A stretch of 64,000 nt of DNA from Bacteroidales bacterium UBA3844 (GTDB taxonomy: Bacteria > Bacteroidota > Bacteroidia > Bacteroidales > Paludibacteraceae). The stretch covers positions 271 through 64,270 of the forward strand of contig DGHQ01000048.1 in NCBI GenBank assembly GCA_002392915.1, in the 5' to 3' direction. How positions within the stretch are numbered: position 1 is the first letter of the stretch; every line of letters starts with the position of its first letter. A program made the position numbers and the translations under genes. Below the pieces are notes generated by a model. It was not told the origin of the DNA. It saw only the letters and a list, made by a program, of their open reading frames with translations, and did no database searches. Shown here one piece after another: positions 43,983 through 52,268 of the stretch.

Positions 43983-45242
43983 ATGGAAAAATATAGTTCA
44001 TATAAAGATAGCGGTGTGAAATGGTTGGGAGAAATTCCGAGCCATTGGGAGGTAGTTTCTATAAAAAAAATATCTAATATCATATTGGGAAAGATGTTAG
44101 AAAATGCTCCTGATGATCAAGGCTTTCCATATTTATGTGCTAAGGATGTCCATTTTGAAGGCGTTTCGTATGATGACTTAAAGAAGATGTTGTTTTCAGA
44201 AAATGAAAAGAAAAAATATATAGTTAAAAAGGGAGATCTTCTTGTTGTTGAAGGTGGTGCTGGAGGAACTTGTGCTATTATAGATAAAGATATTGATGAT
44301 GTTTATATACAGAATTCTCTTATGATAGTAAGGGGATTTCCAAATAAAGTATCAAATAATTACATCTTTTATGCCCTATCATCTCTTGTTAAAAGAGGTT
44401 ATGCTGATAGTGTATGTAATAAGGCTACGATTCTTCATTTTACAAAAGAAAAATTAGAGTCTACTAATATTGCTTTAGCTCCTCTATGTGAACAAATAAA
44501 AATAATTAATTATCTCGACACTGTCACATCCCAGATCGACACCGCCATAGCCCAGCAGCAGAAGAAGATGATAGAGTTGCTGAACGAACGCAAGCAGATC
44601 ATCATCAACAATGCCGTCACCAAAGGACTCGATCCAAATGTGAAGATGAAGGATAGCGGTGTGGATTGGATTGGGGAGATACCGGAGCATTGGGAGGTGA
44701 TGCAGTATCGCTATTTGTTTTATAATCTTGATAAATTAAGAATGCCAATTACAGCAGATAAACGTTCAAGAAATAATCCACAATATGATTATTATGGTGC
44801 GTCTGGTGTTATTGATAAAATAGATTTTTATAACGTTGATGATAAAGTGCTGTTGATTGGAGAGGACGGGGCGAATCTTCTTATGAGGAATTTACCTCTT
44901 ATTTATAAAGCCGAAGGTAAGTTTTGGGTTAATAATCATGCACATATTCTCAAGCCAATAAGAGACGATTATGATTTTATGGCGTATGTGATGGAGGCGG
45001 CAGATTATACATTGTATATTACAGGTTCGGCTCAACCAAAATTAAGTCAGGCTAATTTGAATTGTGTAAAACTGCCAATTCCACCATTGGAAGAACAAAA
45101 GTCTATTGTAGATTATTTAAGTAAACGAACTAGAAAGATAGATGTAGCAATTGAAGATGCAAACAAAATGATCACCCTTCTCCAGGAGCGGAAGCAGATA
45201 ATAATCAATGAGGTGGTGACGGGGAAGGTGAAAGTGGAATGA
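43983..45242 (+). CDS. hsdS: Type I restriction specificity subunit, HsdS
   Basis: Reads the bipartite target for the HsdM/HsdR complex. It is 419 residues in two halves, each with a target-recognition domain starting at a conserved block: KDSGVKWLGEIPSHWE and KDSGVDWIGEIPEHWE. Each ends in a helical spacer: AIAQQQKKMIELLNERKQII and AIEDANKMITLLQERKQIII. TRD1 and TRD2 are dissimilar and more AT-rich than the spacers, as expected for swapped domains. The last bases recur at 45350, evidence of past recombination. No recombinase gene is present nearby. Confidence 0.95.
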   Translation: MEKYSSYKDSGVKWLGEIPSHWEVVSIKKISNIILGKMLENAPDDQGFPYLCAKDVHFEGVSYDDLKKMLFSENEKKKYIVKKGDLLVVEGGAGGTCAIIDKDIDDVYIQNSLMIVRGFPNKVSNNYIFYALSSLVKRGYADSVCNKATILHFTKEKLESTNIALAPLCEQIKIINYLDTVTSQIDTAIAQQQKKMIELLNERKQIIINNAVTKGLDPNVKMKDSGVDWIGEIPEHWEVMQYRYLFYNLDKLRMPITADKRSRNNPQYDYYGASGVIDKIDFYNVDDKVLLIGEDGANLLMRNLPLIYKAEGKFWVNNHAHILKPIRDDYDFMAYVMEAADYTLYITGSAQPKLSQANLNCVKLPIPPLEEQKSIVDYLSKRTRKIDVAIEDANKMITLLQERKQIIINEVVTGKVKVE

Positions 45243-45246
45243 GAGT

Positions 45247-45336
45247 GAAATTTTGGGGGATTTGATGAAATGGTCTGAAAATTTCGGGGGATTCGATAAA
45301 ATGGCTCGAAAAATTTCGGGGAATTCGATAATTTTG
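45247..45336 (+). repeat. Three ~30-bp direct repeats after hsdS
   Basis: The unit GAAAATTTCGGGGGATTCGA plus TAAAATGGC-like end occurs three times with a pitch of about 30 bp, with increasing divergence. The third ends in TAATTTTG (45329-45336), a -7-like box, so it may carry a promoter for the ptuAB-hsdR part. There are no unique spacers, so this is not a CRISPR. Confidence 0.7.
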
Positions 45337-45349
45337 CAAAATAAAAAAT

Positions 45350-45519
45350 GAGCGGAAGCAGATAATGATAAGACTGGAAAGTGAAAGAATAGGAATATGA
45401 AAGAGATAGACTTCATTTTATATAATTTGCCAGATGAAGATGGCAATGTCCTGAATATATTTCCCATTTTTGGTAAGAACATTGAAAATTCATACTTTTG
45501 TCATTATTTTATATATTAA
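45350..45519 (+). pseudogene. Recombination scar: hsdS 3'-end copy and RhuM-like N-terminal stub
   Basis: GAGCGGAAGCAGATAAT (45350-45366) is an exact copy of hsdS positions 45186-45202, followed by a decayed rest of the hsdS end. Then a 40-codon frame (45397-45519) begins MKEIDFILYNLPDEDGNV, which looks like the start of RhuM-type proteins often found in type I R-M loci, and ends in unrelated sequence. It marks loss of a hsdS-rhuM segment. Confidence 0.5.
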
Positions 45520-45533
45520 TAAATTAATCGGTC

Positions 45534-46802
45534 ATGCGGATAGACTATCTATATATAGAGAATTTCAAGTGTATCTCAAAATTAGAAATAAGTGATTTGA
45601 AAGATCTGAATGTGATTGCTGGTATAAATGGTTCTGGTAAATCAAGCATTTTGTTGGCAATTAAAATATTGTTGTCTTGGTTTGTGAGCAGACTGAAAAA
45701 TCCAAAGGGAAATGGTTTGCCAATTCAGGAAAACGACATCATGAATGGAAAAAATTTTACTTTGTTGAAAATTCGGCTAACTGATGGCACTTCATGGCAA
45801 ATCTATAAGGCAAAAAGAACGTATAGGGAACCTAATCAAGAAAAGTCCGATTATTCCCAAATGAATAAATTATGTAATAAAATAGCGGAGTCTTTGGATC
45901 ATGGTAATTCAAACATAATGCTAATCGCTCCGTATGGTGTGAACAGAATTGTTGGGGAAACCCCTCAAAGAGTCAGAAAGACAAATAAAGACACTCAGCT
46001 TGACATGATGGAGGTCTCAATGACCAATAGTGTCAATTTTCATGATTTCTTTATCCAGTTTAGAGAGTTGGAGGATTTGGAGAATGAAAAGATGAGGGAT
46101 AATGGTTTTCTTCAGGAGGACATACGCCTGAAATCGATTCGTCGTGCCATACAGTCTGTTTTTCCTGATTATGGAGATTTGAAATGCAGACGAAGCAAGC
46201 CAAGGGGATTTGTGATAGAAAAAAATGGTGAAAAGTTTGATTTCAAACAATTGTCTGATGGTGAAAAATCGTATATATGCCTTATTGGTGATATCGCTCG
46301 AAAACTGGCAGTGACACATCCGTCTTTGGAAAATCCTTTGGATGGTGATGGAATTGTTTTGATTGATGAGGCTGAATTACACCTCCATCCTTCATGGCAA
46401 CGAAAACTGATTGACAATTTGAGAAGAACTTTTAAGAATTGTCAATTTTTGATTACAACTCATTCAGCTCTTATAGTTTCAAGTATAAACAGAAATAAAG
46501 GAGATAAATTGGTTTTGTTAAAAGATGGTAATGGCTTTGTTAAAGACAATGTGAATGTATATGGAAAAGAAGTTAGCAAATTGTTGACTGAAATTTTTGA
46601 CATGGAAAGTTTGCGTGATCCTGATGTTCAAGAAAAGATGGATGCAGTTTGGCGTATTCTTAATAAGGGTGTTTCAGAATCAGACGAGTTGAAAGAAAAC
46701 ATGGCATGGTTGCATGAACATATTGAATCAAGCGATATGTTTTTCGGATTGGTAAACAGACAGAAATTTATTAATAATAAGCAAAATGAGAAAAATAAAT
46801 AG
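45534..46802 (+). CDS. ptuA: Septu-like ATPase PtuA
   Basis: A 422-residue ABC/SMC-like AAA ATPase of the OLD/PtuA kind. Walker A is AGINGSGKSS (29-38), the signature is FKQLSDGEKSYICL, and Walker B is GIVLIDEAELHLHPSWQ (D278, E279). FLITTHSALIVSSI is the switch His motif. A ~160-residue insertion carries the coiled-coil arm. In Septu defence the ATPase pairs with the HNH protein PtuB. Here the next gene, overlapping by 17 nt, is a PtuB relative, which makes the assignment likely. It lies inside the type I R-M operon between hsdS and hsdR. Confidence 0.8.
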   Translation: MRIDYLYIENFKCISKLEISDLKDLNVIAGINGSGKSSILLAIKILLSWFVSRLKNPKGNGLPIQENDIMNGKNFTLLKIRLTDGTSWQIYKAKRTYREPNQEKSDYSQMNKLCNKIAESLDHGNSNIMLIAPYGVNRIVGETPQRVRKTNKDTQLDMMEVSMTNSVNFHDFFIQFRELEDLENEKMRDNGFLQEDIRLKSIRRAIQSVFPDYGDLKCRRSKPRGFVIEKNGEKFDFKQLSDGEKSYICLIGDIARKLAVTHPSLENPLDGDGIVLIDEAELHLHPSWQRKLIDNLRRTFKNCQFLITTHSALIVSSINRNKGDKLVLLKDGNGFVKDNVNVYGKEVSKLLTEIFDMESLRDPDVQEKMDAVWRILNKGVSESDELKENMAWLHEHIESSDMFFGLVNRQKFINNKQNEKNK

Positions 46803-47409
46803 ATCATCTCCATCTGTTGAGTTTTCTAAATGGGTTGCAAATAATAGGACAGCCCAATGGGGAGATTTTGTTAAGAATGCTCATGATTTATATCTTGATG
46901 TCAGAGATTTGTTAGGACAAGATCAAGATGGTGTAAGTGGTTATACAGAAAAACCTCTTGGTAAAGAACATATAGACCATTTTAAAACTAGAAATCTGTT
47001 CCCAAATCCACAATGTGTTTTTGATTGGTATAATTTTGTCGTAGATGAAAGAGATGAACCCCAATTCGGTTCAGAAGTTAAAGATACAATTGTGGATATA
47101 AATGATTATAATAGTAATATAATAATAAATCCTATAGTTGAAGATCCTCATTATTTTTTTACTTATTCCTTAAATGGTGAAATAATACCGAGACCGAGTT
47201 TGAGTGATGTAGAAAAGAGCCGTGCAATCCGAACAATTGAATTGTTTAATCTAAATCATCAAACGCTCGTCTCATGTCGTGCTGATATAATAAACTTCTT
47301 TCAATGTTTGAATGATGAGTACACGATAGATCAAATGGAAAATGATTGGAGAAATTCAGGATTTTACAGTTTATATGACTTTTATAGAGAAAATAAGGAT
47401 GCTTTTTGA
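46786..47409 (+). CDS. ptuB: Septu-like HNH nuclease PtuB
   Basis: A 207-residue protein resembling the PtuB/TIGR02646 HNH family. The N-terminal helical part (SPSVEFSKWVANNRTAQWGD) is followed by SGYTEKPLGKEHIDHFKTRN, with candidate catalytic His62/His65, and VFDWYNFVV with Asn83. In most relatives the first block reads CAYCE; here both Cys are absent (V50-S-G-Y-T54), so the structural zinc is probably lost or replaced. The start overlaps ptuA by 17 nt. With PtuA it would degrade DNA on phage sensing; whether this version is active is open. Confidence 0.72.
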   Translation: MRKINRSSPSVEFSKWVANNRTAQWGDFVKNAHDLYLDVRDLLGQDQDGVSGYTEKPLGKEHIDHFKTRNLFPNPQCVFDWYNFVVDERDEPQFGSEVKDTIVDINDYNSNIIINPIVEDPHYFFTYSLNGEIIPRPSLSDVEKSRAIRTIELFNLNHQTLVSCRADIINFFQCLNDEYTIDQMENDWRNSGFYSLYDFYRENKDAF

Positions 47410-47462
47410 TCCCAAAATCCCAATTTTTCCCTATTTTCGTAATCACTGATAAATAATAGGAT

Positions 47463-50400
47463 ATGACTACAAGCAAGACTAACGAACAGGCTTTTGAGGC
47501 TCTGATTGAGAAAGCTCTCGTCGGCAGCACTATTGAAGAGCGTAAGGCGTCGGGAATAACGAATCCTGATGCTCAAACTCCGTCGTTTACTCAATATTAT
47601 TGGGGTTTGCCAAATGATTTTGATAAGAAAGTCGCTCTGGATCTCCGTCGTTTGTGGTCGTTCCTGAAATCCACTCAGCAAGAGGTGCTGGATAAGCATG
47701 TCGGCAGAGATCTGAAATCTTCCGTAGAAAAGCAGATCGATGCCGATATTAAGACTTTCGGAATCATCCAGGTGCTTAGAAAGGGTGTGGAGGTAGATAA
47801 TATCAAACTATCTCTGTTCTATCCCAAACCATCCGCGGCTGATTCTGAAAAATCGAAGAGGGACTATGCGTCAAACCAGTTTTCTATCACCCGTCAGCAG
47901 ACTTTTTCAGTCCAGAATCCTGGATTGGAGATTGATATGGTGCTGTATGTCAACGGTTTGCCTATCTTCACTTTTGAATTGAAGAATCCTTGGACTAACC
48001 AGACGGCTAAGTACGACGGTCAGAAACAGTATAAATCGTATGAGCGTAATCCAAAGGAGCCGTTGCTCAACTATGGACGTTGCCTTGCTCACTTCACTCT
48101 GGATAAAGACGAAGTTTTCTTTACAACCAAACTCAATCTCGACAAGACGTTCTTCATGCCATTCAATAAGGGTTTGGCTAACGGTCAGGGTGCGGGGAAT
48201 CCTGTTAATCCTAATGGATACAAGACTTCCTATCTATGGGAAGAGGTCTTGCAGAAGGAAACGGTTTCAGACATCATCATGAACTACGTCTTATTTGATT
48301 ATGATGAGGCTAAAACTCAGAAGAAGGTTCCTCATATAATGAAGAATGCCAAGAAGCTGGTTTTCCCTCGTTTCCATCAGTTGGATGTAGTTACAAAATT
48401 GATTGCTGATGTGGCTGAGAAAGGTGTTGGAAAGACGTATCTCATCGAGCATTCTGCCGGATCTGGAAAGTCCAATTCCCTTACTTGGCTTGCATTCAAG
48501 TTGATCAAGGTTTGCCCGGATTCTATGGATGCCGTCAGAGCAAAGGCTATTGATGCCCCACTCTACAACTCCGTGATTGTCGTCACAGACCGTCGAATCC
48601 TTGATAAGCAGATCACTGATAATATCAAAGCATTCGGACAGAGTGATAAGATTATAGCTCATGCCGACTCTTCTAAAGATTTGAAGGAGGCTATAGAGAA
48701 CAATAAGCGAATAATCATCACCACAATCCAGAAATTTCCTTTTATATGCGACGCGATTTCTGACGTCTCCGACCATAATTTCGCTGTCATCATCGACGAA
48801 GCACATTCATCACAATCAGGAATTGCCGCTGATAAATTGAATGCGACGGTGCAGAAAGATGGCGATACTGATGGCGGTGATACAGACGCACTCCTAGAGA
48901 AACTGATGAAGGATCGTAAGATGAGCAGCAATTGTTCGTATTTTGCTTTTACAGCCACACCAAAGAGGGAGACTTTGGAAAGATTCGGTTCTGAGGATGT
49001 CGATGGAAAATTCCATCCTTTCCATTTGTACAGCATGAAGCAGGCTATCGAGGAAGGTTTTATCCTTGATGTGCTTACTAATTATACGACATATAAAGGT
49101 TATTACGAGCTTACAAAAAGTATTGAGGATAATCCGGAATACAACAATGCAAAAGCTCAAAAACTGCTTCGCCAGGCTGTGGAGCGTGAGCCAAAGACTA
49201 TTGAGGCTAAGGCAGATGTGATGCTGAAACACTTTGATGCAAAAGTCTTCCGTAGTCATAAACTGAATGGAAAGGCTAAAGCAATGGTTGTGACTAAGGA
49301 TATTGAATGTGCTATTCTTTATTATCAGGCACTCAACAAGTTGATTGAGAAGTATAAGATGCCATTCAAGATACTCATAGCATTCTCTGGAGAAAAGGTA
49401 TTGTCCAACAAGCCGTCTATCAACGCCCCAAAAGTCGAGAATGTCCCATTATACGAAAAAGCAGAACCAGAACCGCTATTAATGGTAGAAAGCGACGTCG
49501 CCCCTGCATACAAAAAGATAGTTGGTGATGCAGACATGGCAATGGTGGCTGAAACTTTTGATTATGGCAAAACGTATACAGAAGCAGGACTAAACGGATT
49601 CCCAGAAAACAAGACTCCTGAATTCTTTGATTCTGATGACTATCGTATTTTAGTTGTGGCAAATAAATATCTGACTGGTTTCGACCAGCCAAAACTATGT
49701 GCTATGTATATCGACAAACCTCTTGACGGAGTGTTGGCAGTGCAGGCACTTTCCCGACTTAATCGTGCAGCTCCAGATTTAGGGAAGTTGAGTGAAGATT
49801 TGTTTATTCTTGATTTCTACAATAAGAGTGAAAATATCAAGAACGCTTTCGACCCATTCTATACAGCCACCACCCTTTCTGAGGCTACGGATATTAACGT
49901 GTTGCATCAGTTAAAAAATACATTGTTGTCATTCGGTGTGTTTGAAATGGAAGAGGTGGATGAATTTATGGATCTTTATATGCATGGTGAGGAAGCTGAT
50001 AAGTGGGCTCCAATCATAGACACTTGTGCTGATAGATTCAATAAAGAGATTGAGTGGGACGAGAATGGAAAACCAGACTTTAAGATGAAGTGTAAGCAGT
50101 TTGTTAAAGTTTACAGCAAAGTCGCAGCCATTCTTCCATACGAAAAATTAGATTGGGAGAAACTGTTTTGGTTCCTACGCTATCTGATTCCTCAACTTAT
50201 AATTGAAAAACCTGGAGCCACAGATCTGAAAGACCTTTTGGATTCAGTAGACTTGAACACCTATGGTTTACGTCGCACATCTCTTAATCAATCAATATCA
50301 TTGGATGCAGAAGAGACGGAGATTGATCCACTTAAGCCAGTAATGGTCACAGCAGGAGTAGAAGAAGATGAGCCTAAAGATCCGTTGGATAAGATACTTC

Positions 50401-50699
50401 AGGAGTTCAACGAGCGTTGGTTTAAGGGTTGGAATGCATCTCCTGATGACCAGAAAACAAAGTTGCTGGGAGTAGCCAAAGCCGTAGAGGAAGATGAAGA
50501 CTACAAGACACTTGTTGTGGGAAATCCAGACAAACAAGCCGTTGATTCGGCAATGATAACTATCATTGACCGAATAATGAGAGGTAAACGCAAAGGTGAT
50601 TTATCTCTATATAAAGAATACCAACATAGCGAAATCTTTAAGCATGGATTCATAGAAGCTATCAAGGCATTGTTGGGTGATGTGGAATATGTAAGATGA
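47463..50699 (+). CDS. hsdR: Type I restriction endonuclease, HsdR
   Basis: The translocating nuclease subunit. It is 1078 residues. The PD-(D/E)XK nuclease lies near 155-180 (GLEIDMVLYVNGLPIFTFEL and K, the D and E-x-K pair). The motor has EHSAGSGKSNSLTWLAFKL (Walker A near 330), VVTDRRILDKQI, IIDEAHSSQ (D445, E446) and TATPKRETLERFG. The second RecA lobe has LVVANKYLTGFDQPKL and VLAVQALSRLNRA. The helical C-terminus contacts HsdM. It is the last gene of the operon, 53 nt after ptuB. All catalytic motifs are intact. Confidence 0.96.
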   Translation: MTTSKTNEQAFEALIEKALVGSTIEERKASGITNPDAQTPSFTQYYWGLPNDFDKKVALDLRRLWSFLKSTQQEVLDKHVGRDLKSSVEKQIDADIKTFGIIQVLRKGVEVDNIKLSLFYPKPSAADSEKSKRDYASNQFSITRQQTFSVQNPGLEIDMVLYVNGLPIFTFELKNPWTNQTAKYDGQKQYKSYERNPKEPLLNYGRCLAHFTLDKDEVFFTTKLNLDKTFFMPFNKGLANGQGAGNPVNPNGYKTSYLWEEVLQKETVSDIIMNYVLFDYDEAKTQKKVPHIMKNAKKLVFPRFHQLDVVTKLIADVAEKGVGKTYLIEHSAGSGKSNSLTWLAFKLIKVCPDSMDAVRAKAIDAPLYNSVIVVTDRRILDKQITDNIKAFGQSDKIIAHADSSKDLKEAIENNKRIIITTIQKFPFICDAISDVSDHNFAVIIDEAHSSQSGIAADKLNATVQKDGDTDGGDTDALLEKLMKDRKMSSNCSYFAFTATPKRETLERFGSEDVDGKFHPFHLYSMKQAIEEGFILDVLTNYTTYKGYYELTKSIEDNPEYNNAKAQKLLRQAVEREPKTIEAKADVMLKHFDAKVFRSHKLNGKAKAMVVTKDIECAILYYQALNKLIEKYKMPFKILIAFSGEKVLSNKPSINAPKVENVPLYEKAEPEPLLMVESDVAPAYKKIVGDADMAMVAETFDYGKTYTEAGLNGFPENKTPEFFDSDDYRILVVANKYLTGFDQPKLCAMYIDKPLDGVLAVQALSRLNRAAPDLGKLSEDLFILDFYNKSENIKNAFDPFYTATTLSEATDINVLHQLKNTLLSFGVFEMEEVDEFMDLYMHGEEADKWAPIIDTCADRFNKEIEWDENGKPDFKMKCKQFVKVYSKVAAILPYEKLDWEKLFWFLRYLIPQLIIEKPGATDLKDLLDSVDLNTYGLRRTSLNQSISLDAEETEIDPLKPVMVTAGVEEDEPKDPLDKILQEFNERWFKGWNASPDDQKTKLLGVAKAVEEDEDYKTLVVGNPDKQAVDSAMITIIDRIMRGKRKGDLSLYKEYQHSEIFKHGFIEAIKALLGDVEYVR

Positions 50700-50723
50700 T
50701 TTCCTATTTTTATAAATTTTTCC

Positions 50724-50731
50724 TAAATTTG
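50724..50731 (+). promoter_or_regulatory. Candidate -7 box for the CCA-adding-type gene
   Basis: TAAATTTG matches TAnnTTTG and lies 16 nt before the ATG at 50748. The upstream -33 box is weak. Confidence 0.35.
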
Positions 50732-50747
50732 CCAGCGTAATTAGTTG

Positions 50748-52169
50748 ATGATGGTAGATTTTTGCAAAATATTTGAAGATAAGAGTATACAATTAGTGTC
50801 TGAAATCGCGGAAAGCCTTGGTATTGAGGCATTTGTGGTAGGCGGATATGTGAGAGACCTTATTCTTGGTCGTCCAAGCAAGGACATAGATATCCTTACA
50901 ATTGGTAAAGATTCAAGCGAAATTTTAAGCACTGCAGTCAAGAATAAAATAGGCAAGTATGCTCATCTTTCTGTATTTAAGACTTTTGGTACGGCTCAGG
51001 TGAAATGGGGAAAAAATGAACTTGAGTTTGTCACAGCAAGAAAAGAGAGCTACCGTCACGACAGCAGAAACCCGGAATGTGAGCCTGGCACTCTTGAAGA
51101 TGACCTTACACGTCGAGACTTTACTTTGAATGCCATGTGTATCCGCCTCTCTTGCGGACAGAAGGGCGAACTTATAGATTTGTTCAATGGTCTGTCTGAC
51201 CTTGAAAACAAGATCCTTCGTACTCCATGCGACCCCGTCATCACTTTCTCCGATGACCCGTTGCGAATGATGAGATGCGTAAGATTCGCGTCGACTCTCG
51301 AGATGTATATTGAGGAAAACACTTACAACGCAATCGTTAAGGATAGCGAGAGAATCAAGATCATCTCTATGGAGCGAGTGAAGGATGAACTTGTGAAGAT
51401 CATGAAGAGTCCGCGTCCAAGCGTCGGGCTTTACCACATGCTCAACACTGGATTGATGAAGCAGGTTCTTCCTGAAATAGCTGCTCTTTCTGGTATTGAG
51501 ACGCGAGACGGCAGAGGTCACAAGGATAATTTCCACCACACAATGCAGGTGGTCGACTCTACTGCCAAGGTGAGCGACAATGAGTGGCTGAGAATAGCGG
51601 CTTTGCTTCATGATATAGGTAAACCTAAATGCAAGAAGTGGGAGGACGGACATGGATGGAGTTTCCATGGTCATGAATACGTCGGCACAAAAATGGTGCC
51701 AAAGATATTCAAGAAACTGACTCTGTCGCTTGGAAATGAGATGGCTTATGTGCAGAAACTTGTGTTGCTCCACATGCGTCCGATCAATCTGATTGAAGAT
51801 GACATCACTGACAGTGCAATCCGACGTCTGCTCTTCGAAGCTGGAGATGATATCGATGATCTGATGATTCTCTGTCATGCGGATATCACGTCCAATAATG
51901 CTTTAAAGCGAGAACGATTCCATAAGAATTATGAGAATCTCCGTGAAAAGATGAAAGAGATCGAGGAAAAGGATCATATACGTATGTTCCAGCCTCCTGT
52001 TTCAGGCGACGAGATAATGACAACCTTCAATCTGCCTCCTTGCCGTCAGGTGGGAGAGATTAAGGAGAGACTGAAAGATGCTATATTAGACGGAATTATT
52101 CCCAACGACCGCGATGCAGCTCTTGAATTGATGCACAAGATTGCAGGTGAGATGGGGTTGGTGAGTTAG
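50748..52169 (+). CDS. cca: CCA tRNA nucleotidyltransferase (class II, with HD domain)
   Basis: Adds or repairs the 3' CCA of tRNA. It is about 473 residues. The polymerase head has AFVVGGYVRDLILGRPSKD followed by the catalytic DIDIL, then LEFVTARKE, DLTRRDFTLNAMCI and DPLRMMRCVRFAS. An HD phosphohydrolase domain follows (NFHHTMQVVD, LRIAALLHDIGKPKCK, HEYVGTKMV). This domain order is the common Bacteroidota form. Poly(A) polymerase specificity cannot be excluded by sequence. ATG 50748 is chosen over the TTG at 50745. Confidence 0.92.
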   Translation: MMVDFCKIFEDKSIQLVSEIAESLGIEAFVVGGYVRDLILGRPSKDIDILTIGKDSSEILSTAVKNKIGKYAHLSVFKTFGTAQVKWGKNELEFVTARKESYRHDSRNPECEPGTLEDDLTRRDFTLNAMCIRLSCGQKGELIDLFNGLSDLENKILRTPCDPVITFSDDPLRMMRCVRFASTLEMYIEENTYNAIVKDSERIKIISMERVKDELVKIMKSPRPSVGLYHMLNTGLMKQVLPEIAALSGIETRDGRGHKDNFHHTMQVVDSTAKVSDNEWLRIAALLHDIGKPKCKKWEDGHGWSFHGHEYVGTKMVPKIFKKLTLSLGNEMAYVQKLVLLHMRPINLIEDDITDSAIRRLLFEAGDDIDDLMILCHADITSNNALKRERFHKNYENLREKMKEIEEKDHIRMFQPPVSGDEIMTTFNLPPCRQVGEIKERLKDAILDGIIPNDRDAALELMHKIAGEMGLVS

Positions 52170-52268
52170 CTGATGGCTGAAAGCTTAAAGCTTAAAGCAA
52201 ATGGCTGATGGCAAAAGGCTATCGAAAATAATTAAGTGATGATATATAGGCAATTTAACACAACTACC

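Noticed and set aside
43983..45242. Phase-variable hsdS inversion system
   Set aside because: Only one full hsdS is present and no tyrosine recombinase or inverted partner was found; only a 17-bp copy of the end remains.
45247..45336. Short direct repeats considered as CRISPR
   Set aside because: Only three diverging copies directly abutting, without spacers or cas genes.
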